From: Chloroflexus sp. MS-G
GTDB taxonomy: Bacteria; Chloroflexota; Chloroflexia; Chloroflexales; Chloroflexaceae
Direction: 5' to 3'
Length of the DNA stretch: 48,229 nucleotides
Assembly (NCBI RefSeq): GCF_000735195.1
Contig: NZ_JPIM01000023.1
Location: 1 to 48,229, forward strand
Positions 15,584 to 24,273 of the stretch are shown here, piece after piece. Below the pieces are notes generated by a model that had not been told where the DNA came from, searched no databases, and saw nothing but the letters and a program-made list of their open reading frames with translations. Both the position numbers and the translations under genes were made by a program. The number at the start of each line of letters is the position of its first letter. The stretch's first letter is position 1.

Positions 15584-16930
15584 TTAACCTTCAACCGCCT
15601 TCAGGTCTTGAAGTATCGGTTGTGCCGCCTTCGTTAGTTCATTATTCACATCGGCAAACACTGAGCTTGGTGCTTCGCCATTGACGATAATCCGCTCCAG
15701 ACCTTTGCCGATGATCTGGTCGCCGTTACGCACAAAGACGCGGGCTGCATCCTGGGCACGGGTTTTCGGCAATTGATCGACGGCGGTCTTGAAATTCGGA
15801 TTCTGCTTGAAGAACTCGATCATTTCTGGGGTTTGCTTGGTGCTGATCCGGACTGGCATGTAGCCGGTACTGCGCGCCCAGACTCCTGCACTGGTCGGAT
15901 TGGTAGCAAAGGCGATGTACTTCATTGCTGCCAGTTGCTTCTCGGCGGGTGCCCGACTGACAATCGCCAGGCCAGCGCCGCCGGTCGGACAACCGAAGTT
16001 GGTCTCACGGGGGAGGAAACCAACGCCAACCGGGAAGGTTGCGTTCGCCTGGATGCCGGCCAGTGCACCGGTTGATGCCATCATCGAGGCAATCGCGCCA
16101 CCAATGAAATCTTGATTCAGATTTGGTGACAAGACAGCCCATTTCTCTTTGAGAACCGTATCCTGATAGAACTGGGCTGCACGAAGCGTGTTGGGATCGG
16201 TCATTGTCATAGTAAAGTCGGGGAGAGAGTATTGACCGCCGAATTGCCAGACCACACCCTGAAAGAGCCAGGCAATGTAGCTGGCGCCGTTGGGATGACC
16301 GAATGCTGCCCGACTGCCGTCGCTCTTTACCAGTTTTGGTGCCCACTCAGAAAACTCGGCCCATGTTTCTGGCGCACGGTCGGGCAAGCCCGCTTCAGCC
16401 CAGATGCTCTTGTTATAGTAGAAGAGGGGAGTACTGCGGGCGAACGGTATCCAGTAATGGACGCCTTTTCGCACCCCTTCATTGAGCAGAACCGGTTCGT
16501 AGTCGTTGAAATCGAGGTTAACCTGACGGGCCAGATCGTCAAGTGCTGTGATCGCGCCGGCAAGGTAGAAGCCGAACCACCATACATCTGAGAGCAAGAT
16601 GACATCAGGGGTAGTATTGGCCTGCAATGCTGCCGTGAACTTCTGTGCCGTCTCTTCGTAGTTACCCTGGAACTGATACTCAACTTCGACCTCATTCTGA
16701 GATTCGTTGAACGCCTTGACCATCGCCTGCTCGGCTTCTCCCAGATTACCGCTAAATGAACCCCAGTAGGTAATCTTTACCTTCGAGCCGGGCTGGCTTA
16801 CGACTGCTGGTGCAGTAGTTTGCTGGCTCGTTGATTGTCCACTCTGCCCACCACAAGCTGCCAAAACCGCTGCACCGCCGCCTACCATCATCAGACGCAG
16901 TAATTCGCGTCGGGTGAATGTCCGCTTCAT
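15584..16930 (-). CDS. UgpB-like ABC solute-binding lipoprotein (glycerol-3-phosphate type)
   Basis: The 448-residue protein binds a substrate outside the membrane and hands it to the two permeases encoded upstream. Its N-terminus has RR followed by LLRLMMVGGGAAVLAAC, a Tat-like lipoprotein signal with lipid-anchored C26. It is a family 1 solute-binding protein, and several blocks resemble E. coli UgpB: a QGNYEET region, STPLFYYNKSIWAEAGL, an ASTGALAGI block and STGYMPVR. Sugar binding is the alternative. The ATG at 16930 has AAGGAG upstream; an in-frame ATG at 16987 would place extra polar residues before the signal. It is the last gene of the operon. Confidence 0.82.
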   Translation of the reverse strand: MKRTFTRRELLRLMMVGGGAAVLAACGGQSGQSTSQQTTAPAVVSQPGSKVKITYWGSFSGNLGEAEQAMVKAFNESQNEVEVEYQFQGNYEETAQKFTAALQANTTPDVILLSDVWWFGFYLAGAITALDDLARQVNLDFNDYEPVLLNEGVRKGVHYWIPFARSTPLFYYNKSIWAEAGLPDRAPETWAEFSEWAPKLVKSDGSRAAFGHPNGASYIAWLFQGVVWQFGGQYSLPDFTMTMTDPNTLRAAQFYQDTVLKEKWAVLSPNLNQDFIGGAIASMMASTGALAGIQANATFPVGVGFLPRETNFGCPTGGAGLAIVSRAPAEKQLAAMKYIAFATNPTSAGVWARSTGYMPVRISTKQTPEMIEFFKQNPNFKTAVDQLPKTRAQDAARVFVRNGDQIIGKGLERIIVNGEAPSSVFADVNNELTKAAQPILQDLKAVEG

Positions 16931-17080
16931 GTTTGCTCCTTCTTTCACAGAACTTGGACCGAAGGGGAAAAGACCATCTATTTGCATACGGAGTGGATAC
17001 CGCTATGCACCAAATGTTTTGCGAATTACCTGTATTACGAGAGCGATATGCCCTGGCACGAGAGAGACTCCACCGTCGTC

Positions 17081-17971
17081 CTAACCCTTCACCGCACCGG
17101 CAGTCATTCCTTCGACGATGGCGCGCTGGGCGAAGAGGAAGGTGATCAAGACTGGTATGATCAGAAATAGTGAACCGGCCATCACAACTCCCCAATTGGT
17201 TAGACCCTCGCTGTTGCGTAGCCAGAAGACACCAATCGGTAGTGTGCGCATATCGGTGGTGTTCGTGACAATGAGCGGCCAGAGGAATTCATTCCACTTG
17301 CTCACTATTGATAGCAATGCCATCGTGACGATAGCCGGTTGCGTTATCGGTGCTACGACACTGAACAAGATGCGCAAATGTCCGGCTCCATCAACATGCG
17401 CCGCTTCCAGTATTTCGTGGGGAACGGCCATAAATGCCTGGCGTAGCAAAAAGGTACCGTAAGCAATAGCCGCGCCTGGGATAATGATGCCCTGGTAGGT
17501 ATTAATCCATCCGAGTCGAGCAACAGTCAGATAATTGGGCACAATGGTAATCTCAGTCGGTACCATCAGGGCTGCCAGCAATAGCAGGAAGACAAGGTCT
17601 TTGCGCGGAAAACGCAGATAGGCTAACGCATAAGCAGAAAACAGCGCCAAAATCACTTCAATCCCTGCACCAAAGAATGTGGTGATAAAGCTATTCAGGT
17701 AATATCGTCCGAAGGGGGCCGCTTCCCATGCTGCCGAAAAGTTGTTGAACGTAGGTTTGGCCGGCCACCACGTTACCGGTAGCGAGTAGATTTCCCGCGT
17801 CTCTTTAAAGGACGCCATCACCGTCCAATAAACTGGGAGACCAATGATAAGCACAGCAACAATCAGGGTAAGATAACCGGCAATACGCCATCCCAACAAC
17901 GAAAGCGGGATGTGTCGACGGCGTACAACGACTGGTTTAATCGCCTGCTCAAGTTCGTTAATCGTTGCCAT
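17081..17971 (-). CDS. ABC importer permease, MalG/UgpE type
   Basis: This inner-membrane permease subunit has 296 residues and six predicted membrane segments. The cytoplasmic EAA loop is clear: EAAHVDGAGHLRILFSVVAP, the site that contacts the ATPase. It lies between the MalF-type permease gene (51 bp upstream) and the solute-binding protein gene (150 bp downstream), all on the minus strand. No ATP-binding subunit is encoded with them, so a shared ATPase elsewhere is likely. Sugar or glycerol-3-phosphate specificity comes only from the binding protein and from the possible Pho regulation. Confidence 0.88.
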   Translation of the reverse strand: MATINELEQAIKPVVVRRRHIPLSLLGWRIAGYLTLIVAVLIIGLPVYWTVMASFKETREIYSLPVTWWPAKPTFNNFSAAWEAAPFGRYYLNSFITTFFGAGIEVILALFSAYALAYLRFPRKDLVFLLLLAALMVPTEITIVPNYLTVARLGWINTYQGIIIPGAAIAYGTFLLRQAFMAVPHEILEAAHVDGAGHLRILFSVVAPITQPAIVTMALLSIVSKWNEFLWPLIVTNTTDMRTLPIGVFWLRNSEGLTNWGVVMAGSLFLIIPVLITFLFAQRAIVEGMTAGAVKG

Positions 17972-18022
17972 ATCTATCCACGTTTCAACACAAACTGCTC
18001 TGTTATCACAAATGCCTGTGCC

Positions 18023-18943
18023 TTATCCGTAAGTTACTTGTCGCTCGATATACCGGATTTGCACAATCGTCAAGAAGAGCATGATCAGGAATAGGACAAT
18101 CGCAACCACGCCAGCCTTGCCGGCATCGTAAGAGACAAATCCCAGCTCATAAAGGTGAAAGATGAGCGTAGTCGTTGCGTCAGCCGGGCCACCATTGGTT
18201 AGCACACGAATAATGTCAAAGGCTTGAAAGCAGGTCAGGACACTGGTCACTGAGAGGAAGAAGGCAACTGGCGAGAGGCCGGGGAGCGTGACATTCCAGA
18301 ACCGCTCCCATGTGCCGGCGCCGTCTACCCGTGCCGCATCGTACAACTCTCGTGGAATATTCTGCAGACCGGCAAGATAGATAACAACAGCGTAGCCGAG
18401 ATTTTTCCATACGTAGACAATGATCACCGCCGGCATCGCCCAAAATGGATCGGCCAGCCAGTTGGGCGAGTCCAGACCGATAAAGCCAAGCAATTGGTCG
18501 ATAAGCCCGTAACGTGGATCGAAAATATAACTCCAGACTACTGCTATAACCGCGCCTGACATCACTACCGGTGAAAAGACGATGGCACGCGCAGTGTTTC
18601 GGTAGCGTAGCGGTTGATTGAGCAGCAGGGCCAGGAGTAATCCTAAAATGAGGGTCAATCCAACCGAACATATCGTGAACGTAGCGGTTTGCCAAATAAT
18701 GTTCCAAAACCGCCGGTCGCTAAACGCATCGATGTAGTTTTGTAGACCGACAAACGTCATTGTTGGGCGGAGAAAATCCCAACGCACCATGCTAAGGTAG
18801 ATGTTGTAGAGCAGCGGCCAATAGGTAAATACTGCGAAGAGGAGCAGATTGGGACCGATGAAAAGTGCAAACAATAACGATTCACGATGTTCGCGTCGTA
18901 ACGTATTCGGATGTCGCTCTTGTCTGGGTGTATACGTGGCCAT
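18023..18943 (-). CDS. ABC importer permease, MalF/UgpA type
   Basis: This permease has 306 residues and six membrane segments and is the first gene of the importer operon. Its EAA loop reads YDAARVDGAGTWERFWNVTLPG. The N-terminal region, with ESLLFALFIGPNLLLFAVFTYWPLLYNIYLS, is typical of UgpA/MalF-type subunits. The ATG at 18943 has GGA five bases upstream; the in-frame ATG at 18949 would leave no room for a ribosome site. A TATACT -10 hexamer and Pho-box-like repeats lie just upstream. Confidence 0.88.
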   Translation of the reverse strand: MATYTPRQERHPNTLRREHRESLLFALFIGPNLLLFAVFTYWPLLYNIYLSMVRWDFLRPTMTFVGLQNYIDAFSDRRFWNIIWQTATFTICSVGLTLILGLLLALLLNQPLRYRNTARAIVFSPVVMSGAVIAVVWSYIFDPRYGLIDQLLGFIGLDSPNWLADPFWAMPAVIIVYVWKNLGYAVVIYLAGLQNIPRELYDAARVDGAGTWERFWNVTLPGLSPVAFFLSVTSVLTCFQAFDIIRVLTNGGPADATTTLIFHLYELGFVSYDAGKAGVVAIVLFLIMLFLTIVQIRYIERQVTYG

Positions 18944-18986
18944 ACACATCCACTGTCTTGGTCTTCGGTCAGCGTGATGTCATAGT

Positions 18987-18992
18987 AGTATA
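18987..18992 (-). promoter_or_regulatory. -10 hexamer for the importer operon
   Basis: TATACT on the minus strand, about 45 bp upstream of the first permease start. There is no consensus -35 box at normal spacing, which fits a promoter that depends on an activator bound at the TTAA repeats further upstream. Confidence 0.5.
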
Positions 18993-19017
18993 CCGAGATT
19001 AATCAATCATCATTGAA

Positions 19018-19058
19018 CTATTAAGTAATGGTTAAGTAATACAGATATTTAGATTAAG
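19018..19058 (-). promoter_or_regulatory. Pho-box-like array of CTTAA half-sites
   Basis: On the minus strand CTTAATCT (19058-19051), CTTAACCA (19036-19029) and CTTAATAG (19025-19018) occur with spacings of 22 and 11 bp, one face of the helix. The first two match the PyTTAAPyPy(T/A) half-site known from cyanobacterial Pho boxes, and 11-bp-phased direct repeats are typical of PhoB/OmpR-family regulators. The surrounding 430-bp gap (18950-19379) is AT-rich and otherwise shows no gene. Confidence 0.5.
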
Positions 19059-19379
19059 TTAAACTTTTCACAATTTGCCGACACAATAATAACTTCTTTT
19101 CTGTAACGATAGCTGTATTGATTGCGTATCAGTAGATGAATTCATCAAATTAGCAATGCACTGGTATTGATGAGGTGCTACCATGGAAATGGTCTTAATG
19201 TATTCTTGGTAATGTGGCCAACGAGCTACAATGAACAGGTTTACCGGCTTCGTCAGGTTTTTCTACTGCTGATCTTGTCGAATAAGGAAGACTGCTATCT
19301 ACCGGTTTCACGGTATCGTCTATCGAGGTTGGGTGAAGATACAACCATTGAACTGCCGCAGTAGTCGAGCGAGGAGTGC

Positions 19380-20480
19380 ATGCTCAGAATCTCCCGTGTC
19401 ATTGCTAGTATCTACCTCTTAGCCACTATTCTGATGGCCACGACAACGGTGATTTTTGGCCCGATTGGATGGTCTCCATTTCCGCTCGCCGCTGCCGCGC
19501 CACCAATTCGGGTCGAACTGGCTGTCAGTTCCGAGAAAGAAGCCTGGATTCGGAGTGCCCTTGAACGGTTTGCTCAGACGAACCCAAACATCAACGGTCG
19601 CCGGATTGAAGTTCGCTTCCGGGTAGCCGGTTCGCGTGGCTTGATAGAGGCCATTGAACGCGAAGGGTATCAACCGACAGCCATCAGCCCGGCCAGTATG
19701 ATTCAAATTGATGAACTGCGCCAGATACGACCCGATCTCTTGCGTGATTCGGTCTCACCCCTGGTCTTCTCGCCAATCGTGGCTATCATGCGCGAGGCTG
19801 AATCAACTGCCGGAATCACAAATCCGTGGCTATTATGGCAGCGTGAACTCCCCGAACGGGCCAAAGCAGTGAAGGTCGGGATTTCTTCACCTGTCTCGAG
19901 TAATGGGGGAATTCAGACATTAATCATTTTGGCCGCGCAGTATCATCAGACTACCCAATTGAATGTTAGTCAGGTACGTGACTCCGGGTTTCATGATTGG
20001 TTGCGACAACTGGAGGTACAGGCTTGGTCAGATAGTACTGGTACGTTGACAACCGATTTCGTTATTCGGCCCGGCGTGTATGACATCATTACGACCTACG
20101 AAAGTCTCGCGCTGCAGGTGTTTCGTCAGGCCGAAGGACGTTCCCTTCGCGTGCGTGTTTACTATCCTGAAGCAACGCTGCTCAGTGATCATCCCTTTAC
20201 CATTCTGACGGCGCCGTGGGTTGATGATGCCGAACGAGCGGCGGCGCTTCGCTTACGTGATTTTTTACTCAGCCCATCAGAGCAGACGATTGCAATGCGT
20301 GAATACGGTTTTCGTCCGGTCATCCCTCAAGTGACTATAAATCTCGATGACCAGGACTCGCTCTTTGGTCGTTACCGTGATCTCGGTTTACAACTCGATC
20401 TAAAGACACAACTCGAGAACCCTTCGCAAGCGGTTGTAGAGGCGCTCATTTCAACCTGGCAGGATGTGTTCAATCAGTAA
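19380..20480 (+). CDS. Solute-binding-type extracytoplasmic protein, paralogue of the VWA protein
   Basis: The 366-residue protein has an N-terminal hydrophobic signal or anchor (about 8-40) and then a periplasmic-binding-type fold (IRVELAVSSEKEAWIRSALERF, later ILTAPWVDDAERAAALRLRDFLLS and YGFRPV). The same blocks occur in the N-terminal part of the VWA lipoprotein at 22037-23674, so the two are paralogues. Here the protein stops where the VWA domain would begin. There is no permease or ATPase beside it, so a transport role is doubtful; ligand sensing is possible. The ATG follows GAGGAG. A coiled-coil membrane protein gene follows after 100 bp. Confidence 0.72.
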   Translation: MLRISRVIASIYLLATILMATTTVIFGPIGWSPFPLAAAAPPIRVELAVSSEKEAWIRSALERFAQTNPNINGRRIEVRFRVAGSRGLIEAIEREGYQPTAISPASMIQIDELRQIRPDLLRDSVSPLVFSPIVAIMREAESTAGITNPWLLWQRELPERAKAVKVGISSPVSSNGGIQTLIILAAQYHQTTQLNVSQVRDSGFHDWLRQLEVQAWSDSTGTLTTDFVIRPGVYDIITTYESLALQVFRQAEGRSLRVRVYYPEATLLSDHPFTILTAPWVDDAERAAALRLRDFLLSPSEQTIAMREYGFRPVIPQVTINLDDQDSLFGRYRDLGLQLDLKTQLENPSQAVVEALISTWQDVFNQ

Positions 20481-20580
20481 CAAAATATGTGTTGGTGGAA
20501 TGACAGCGGCAGATGTGCAGATATACCGGTTCTGACAGACAATCATCAGGCTAGAACCGCTACGTACCGGGAAAGAATGT

Positions 20581-21306
20581 ATGAATGCCTTACGTATAGC
20601 AGCCTTACGACCTCTCTACCTGCTCGTGCTGGTAGCGGCAATATTCGGCGGCTTAACTATCACCATCTGGTGGCTTCCGCTCGGCTTGATAGTTTACGGT
20701 GTTGCAGTGTGGATGGCCGCCCAAGACCCACTTCTGACGTTGCCCCCGCCTCGGCCACGCCCACGTATTACCAGCCCAACGCTGCGTACGCTTATCCGCG
20801 AGATTGAACGCTCTCAAAAGGAGATTGAACAGGCGGTCGCGGGCGTTCAAGGGCCATTAACCGGTATTCTCAATAATGTTGTATCACAGACTCGTGATTT
20901 GCTCGAAGAAGCGTACTACCTGGCTGATAAGGGACAGATTATTGAACGCTACTTCAAAGACAATAATTACCAGAAACTTGAACAACAACTGACGCAACTA
21001 AACTGGCAGATAAGTGCAACCATCGATCCTTTTACCCGTCAACAACTTGAAGAGCGTCGGCAAGCTCTTCTGACCCAGCAAAAACATTTTCAGGATTTGC
21101 GGGTTTATTTCGATCGTATTCAGGCACAACTGGCAAATATTGATGCCAGCCTCGATACTATTTTGGCCGAAACGATCCGTTTGCGTACTGCTGATGCAGT
21201 AGCGATGTCATCAGCCAGTGGTGCTGTTCAACAACGGCTAGACGATTTGCGTAGCGATATGGAGGTGTTCCGTAAAGTGCTTGACACGGCAATGACGGGT
21301 ATCTAG
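20581..21306 (+). CDS. Membrane-anchored coiled-coil protein, unknown function
   Basis: The 241-residue product is not recognised. Two hydrophobic segments near the N-terminus (about 9-25 and 28-46) are followed by a proline-rich turn (about 53-62) and a long Gln/Glu/Leu-rich helical region (about 70-240) with heptad character, for example IERSQKEIEQAV and LEQQLTQLNWQI. It sits between the two solute-binding-type paralogues on the same strand and may act with them at the membrane. The ATG has GGGAAAG upstream. Confidence 0.7.
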   Translation: MNALRIAALRPLYLLVLVAAIFGGLTITIWWLPLGLIVYGVAVWMAAQDPLLTLPPPRPRPRITSPTLRTLIREIERSQKEIEQAVAGVQGPLTGILNNVVSQTRDLLEEAYYLADKGQIIERYFKDNNYQKLEQQLTQLNWQISATIDPFTRQQLEERRQALLTQQKHFQDLRVYFDRIQAQLANIDASLDTILAETIRLRTADAVAMSSASGAVQQRLDDLRSDMEVFRKVLDTAMTGI

Positions 21307-21414
21307 GCTATTTTGGTTTTGTCGGTCTGGAACTTCAAGCGCACCGCCACTCTGTACAGAGACGTTCATACTGACCTTTAGCCTCCCATTCACACGGTAC
21401 TGGCGTAGCGCTGA

Positions 21415-21484
21415 CCCTCAGCATACGCCCGACATACCCTGTCGCCCTGGGAGCGCGGGCCGCTGGCCCGCATCCTGCGGTGTC
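21415..21484. repeat. 70-bp direct repeat, copy 1
   Basis: It matches 21549-21618 with one mismatch (period 134 bp). The internal hairpin GCGGGCC-gct-GGCCCGC is followed by ATCCTGCGG. A related shorter copy lies at 23876-23920. Confidence 0.88.
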
Positions 21485-21548
21485 CGCGTTGGAAGCGCAC
21501 CTGTCTGGTGAACGAACAACGCGCCACGAGTGATAAGCGGCTTCCAGC

Positions 21549-21618
21549 CCCTCAGCATACGCCCGACACACCCTGTCGCCCTGGGAGCGCGGGCCGCTGG
21601 CCCGCATCCTGCGGTGTC
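21549..21618. repeat. 70-bp direct repeat, copy 2
   Basis: Second copy. Its right flank (CAGCAGTGGAAC) also resembles the flank of the third, shorter copy at 23876-23920, showing that the family unit extends beyond the 70 bp. Confidence 0.88.
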
Positions 21619-21993
21619 AGCAGTGGAACCCGCACTCGTCTGAGGAGCACACCTCCAATGTACTGATAAACACAGTCGATGCGAGAACAGATCCCTGACG
21701 AAGACCACTGTTGGCACGGAAAGCAGTTCTGCACGCGCTGCGGATAGATTTTGAAAAGCCCTAGGAGAAGGTGAGGGGATTGCTGTACCGTAAATCGACC
21801 GGTACGAGCGCAGTCGGACAACAGCTTCGACAAGATTTCACTCGAACAAAAAAGAACGCGGGCCTCTGGTACGCGCTCCCAAGGTATAGGAGTATGACCG
21901 TCGGAGCGAGGCGCTGCTTTGCCCTAGCGAACGGAGGTAATTCGTTTTCCGGCGAGCGTCGTTGTTCCCGTAGGTATGTACATTCTGACATAG

Positions 21994-21999
21994 TATAAT
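21994..21999 (+). promoter_or_regulatory. -10 hexamer for the VWA gene
   Basis: A consensus TATAAT lies 38 bp before the ATG at 22037; the -35 region (TAGGTA, 21971-21976) is poor. Confidence 0.4.
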
Positions 22000-22036
22000 C
22001 AAATTGTACATTCGTTCATCAAAAGGATGTTGCCGT

Positions 22037-23674
22037 ATGATTTCTCGATGGTTCAGGCTCTGTATCACCCTGATGCTACTCCTCACGCTCCTCAGCGGTT
22101 GTGGGGAACGCTTACCTTTTGGTCTAAGCAACGCGGATGCGCTCAAGATTACTATTGCCTACAGTCCAGAAAAAGATAAATGGCTTACCGAACAAATTGC
22201 CCGCTTCAACGAGCAACGAATCACGGTCAACGATCGGCGCGTCGTGGTAGAAGGGATCAACAAGTCGTCGGGGGCTGCCCGTACCGAGATTAAGAACGGT
22301 ACGCTGAACGTCACCGTCTGGAGTCCATCGGCCAGCACCTGGCTCGAAGTACTTAAGCAAGAGACCGGCAACCAGAATGTCGCTGTTTCAAATAAGCCTC
22401 TCGTGCTGACACCGGTCGTTATCGCAATGTGGAAACCGATGGCAGAAGCGATGGGCTGGCCCAATCGACCCATTGGCTGGAAAGATATGCTCGAACTGAC
22501 CAACGATCCGCAAGGCTGGGGGCGCTTCGGGCATCCTGAGTGGGGGCGTTTTTCGTGGGGGCACACCGACCCTGAAATTAGTACTACCGCCCTCAGCACC
22601 TTAATCGCCGAGTTCTATGCCGCCACCGGTAAGCGCGATGGGTTGACCGTCGCCGATGTGCAGAGCGAACAGGCGACCGCCTTTATCCGTCAGCTCGGAC
22701 AGAGTATTAAGCACTACGGTTACAATACGTTAGTCTTCAGTGAGAACATGAAGAAGTTTGGTATGAGCTACATCTCGGCTTTCCCGATGGAGGAGATTAC
22801 GCTCATCGACTTCAATAAATTCAATCCACCACCGACGCCGTTAGTGGCGATCTATCCAGCAGAGGGTACCTTCTGGCACGATAACCCATTCATCATAATG
22901 GCGAGCGCCAGCGCCGATGAACGGGCGGCCGCCGAACGGCTCTACGAATTTCTGCTCAGCGAAGAGAGCCAACGGGCGGCGATGTCCTATGGCTTTCGTC
23001 CGGCCAACCCCAATGTTCCACTCACCGACCCGATCAGTCCGGCCTTTGGCGTTGATCCGCAAGGGATTCAGACGGTGTTGGCGGTACCTCCGGCTGAGGT
23101 AATCGTTGCCGTTAAAGACTCGTGGAAACTAAACCGCAAGCGTGCAGATATTCTGCTGGTGGTCGATACCTCTGGCTCGATGGAAGGTGACAAGCTGACG
23201 ATGGTGAAAGCAGGTATCGAGACCTTCTTGCTGCGCATTTTGCCGGAAGACCGACTTGGGCTGATCACCTTTGACTCAAAGGCGCGGCTGGTCGTACCGA
23301 TGGCGCCGTTAAGTGAAAACCGGATTGCGCTGCAAACGGCAGTACAGGAGATGCGGGCTGCAGGACGCACGGCACTGTTCGATGCTCTCGACCTGGCCCG
23401 GCAAACGTTAGAGGAACTTCCGCCAGCGGAGGATGACCGAATCCGGGCGATTGTGTTGCTATCTGATGGTGCGGATAACGCGAGCCAGATGTCCTTGGCT
23501 CAACTCCGTAATGCGTTCGATGAGAGTGGCATTTCGATTTTCCCGGTTGCCTATGGGAGTGATGCGGATCGGCAGGTGCTTGATGCTATTGCCGAGTTTA
23601 GCCGTACTATTGTCGTAGTGGGTGATACTGGCGACATTGCACAAATCTTTGAGAATCTCAGTCGTTATTTTTAG
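22037..23674 (+). CDS. Solute-binding/VWA-domain fusion lipoprotein
   Basis: The 545-residue protein starts with a lipoprotein signal ending in LLSGC (C22). Residues about 35-355 form a periplasmic-binding-type domain (LKITIAYSPEKDKWLTEQI) homologous to the product of 19380-20480. A von Willebrand factor A domain follows, with a complete MIDAS metal site: DTSGS from D377, a later T in AAGRTALFDALDL and SDGADNAS. VWA domains usually bind protein partners, so this looks like an extracytoplasmic sensor or assembly factor rather than a simple importer subunit. The ATG at 22037 follows AAAAGGA; an in-frame ATG at 22004 lies just 5 bp after a -10 box and is rejected. Confidence 0.85.
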   Translation: MISRWFRLCITLMLLLTLLSGCGERLPFGLSNADALKITIAYSPEKDKWLTEQIARFNEQRITVNDRRVVVEGINKSSGAARTEIKNGTLNVTVWSPSASTWLEVLKQETGNQNVAVSNKPLVLTPVVIAMWKPMAEAMGWPNRPIGWKDMLELTNDPQGWGRFGHPEWGRFSWGHTDPEISTTALSTLIAEFYAATGKRDGLTVADVQSEQATAFIRQLGQSIKHYGYNTLVFSENMKKFGMSYISAFPMEEITLIDFNKFNPPPTPLVAIYPAEGTFWHDNPFIIMASASADERAAAERLYEFLLSEESQRAAMSYGFRPANPNVPLTDPISPAFGVDPQGIQTVLAVPPAEVIVAVKDSWKLNRKRADILLVVDTSGSMEGDKLTMVKAGIETFLLRILPEDRLGLITFDSKARLVVPMAPLSENRIALQTAVQEMRAAGRTALFDALDLARQTLEELPPAEDDRIRAIVLLSDGADNASQMSLAQLRNAFDESGISIFPVAYGSDADRQVLDAIAEFSRTIVVVGDTGDIAQIFENLSRYF

Positions 23675-23875
23675 AGGGTTTATGTCTGCAGGATTGCTGG
23701 CGACCTCTGTCTTTCCTCCACTGCCCATCACGCAAGCGGGGGACGTAGCTACTGGAAACGGTATCATCCCATTTCAGAGATCTTATGGTATCATGAAGGC
23801 TCCTGATCGGCGAACAAACGGAGTACTGCAAGCGATAAACGTCATCGGAATACCCGACTCGCGCAGTCGTCTAGA

Positions 23876-23920
23876 AGCGCGGGCCATAGGCCCGCATCCT
23901 GCAATGGCAGCGGTGGAACA
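23876..23920. repeat. Short copy of the GCGGGCC hairpin repeat family
   Basis: AGCGCGGGCC-ata-GGCCCGCATCCTGC, followed by a CAGCGGTGGAAC flank, is shared with the 70-bp repeats at 21415 and 21549. The 3-nt loop differs (ATA against GCT), while the stem is unchanged. Confidence 0.75.
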
Positions 23921-23944
23921 GCGTCCGTTTCAGAAGCACGCTAC

Positions 23945-23969
23945 AGGGGCGGGTTCCAAACCCGCCCCT
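23945..23969. repeat. GGGGCGGGTT hairpin repeat, complete copy
   Basis: AGGGGCGGGTT, loop CCA, AACCCGCCCCT: a perfect 11-bp stem. Half copies occur at 15143-15157 (right arm only) and 33459-33471 (left arm only). Confidence 0.75.
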
Positions 23970-24206
23970 ACCATACGCTCACAGGAATTACCAGCGCACG
24001 ACCAGAGGCCTAATTATAGACTACTGTCGGCGCGGAACGCAGCGCGCCGTCGCCCACGCTACGGACATTCCGCTCACTCCTCGCGACTCTTCCCTCTCTT
24101 CTCACCACTGCCGGGCAAGATGAAAACTTTGAAAACTCCTACCTAACAAATCTGAACATCGTGTGCATTTTTCATAATCTTTCAATCTCCGCAACCACAG
24201 GCTACC

Positions 24207-24235
24207 TTCTCAAAATGCAATGATTGCCATATAAT
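24207..24235 (+). promoter_or_regulatory. Promoter for the histidine kinase gene
   Basis: TTCTCA (24207-24212), 17-bp spacer, consensus TATAAT (24230-24235). Transcription would start near 24242, about 32 nt before the ATG. Confidence 0.6.
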
Positions 24236-24273
24236 AGACGAACAAAACAGAGTTTCCAGAAGGATAAGGACAA

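Larger units (their letters stand above)
21307..22036. other. Intergenic region, 730 bp, with long direct repeats
   Basis: The gap contains two 70-bp direct repeats (21415-21484 and 21549-21618), each with the GCGGGCC-gct-GGCCCGC hairpin. A TATAAT hexamer at 21994-21999 is the best -10 candidate for the VWA gene at 22037. No gene is seen. Confidence 0.6.
23675..24273. other. Intergenic region, ~600 bp, with two hairpin repeat families
   Basis: It carries one copy of the GCGGGCC/GGCCCGC family (23876-23920) and one complete copy of the GGGGCGGGTT family (23945-23969), then the kinase promoter (24207-24235). An open frame on the plus strand across it is not believable because it runs through both hairpins. 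Confidence 0.6.

Noticed and set aside
21335..21833. Overlapping minus-strand frames with repeated GCGPAARAPRATG-type peptides
   Set aside because: They are translations of the 70-bp DNA repeats, not genes.
23622..24146. 174-codon plus-strand frame
   Set aside because: It overlaps the end of the VWA gene out of frame and runs through two hairpin repeats.
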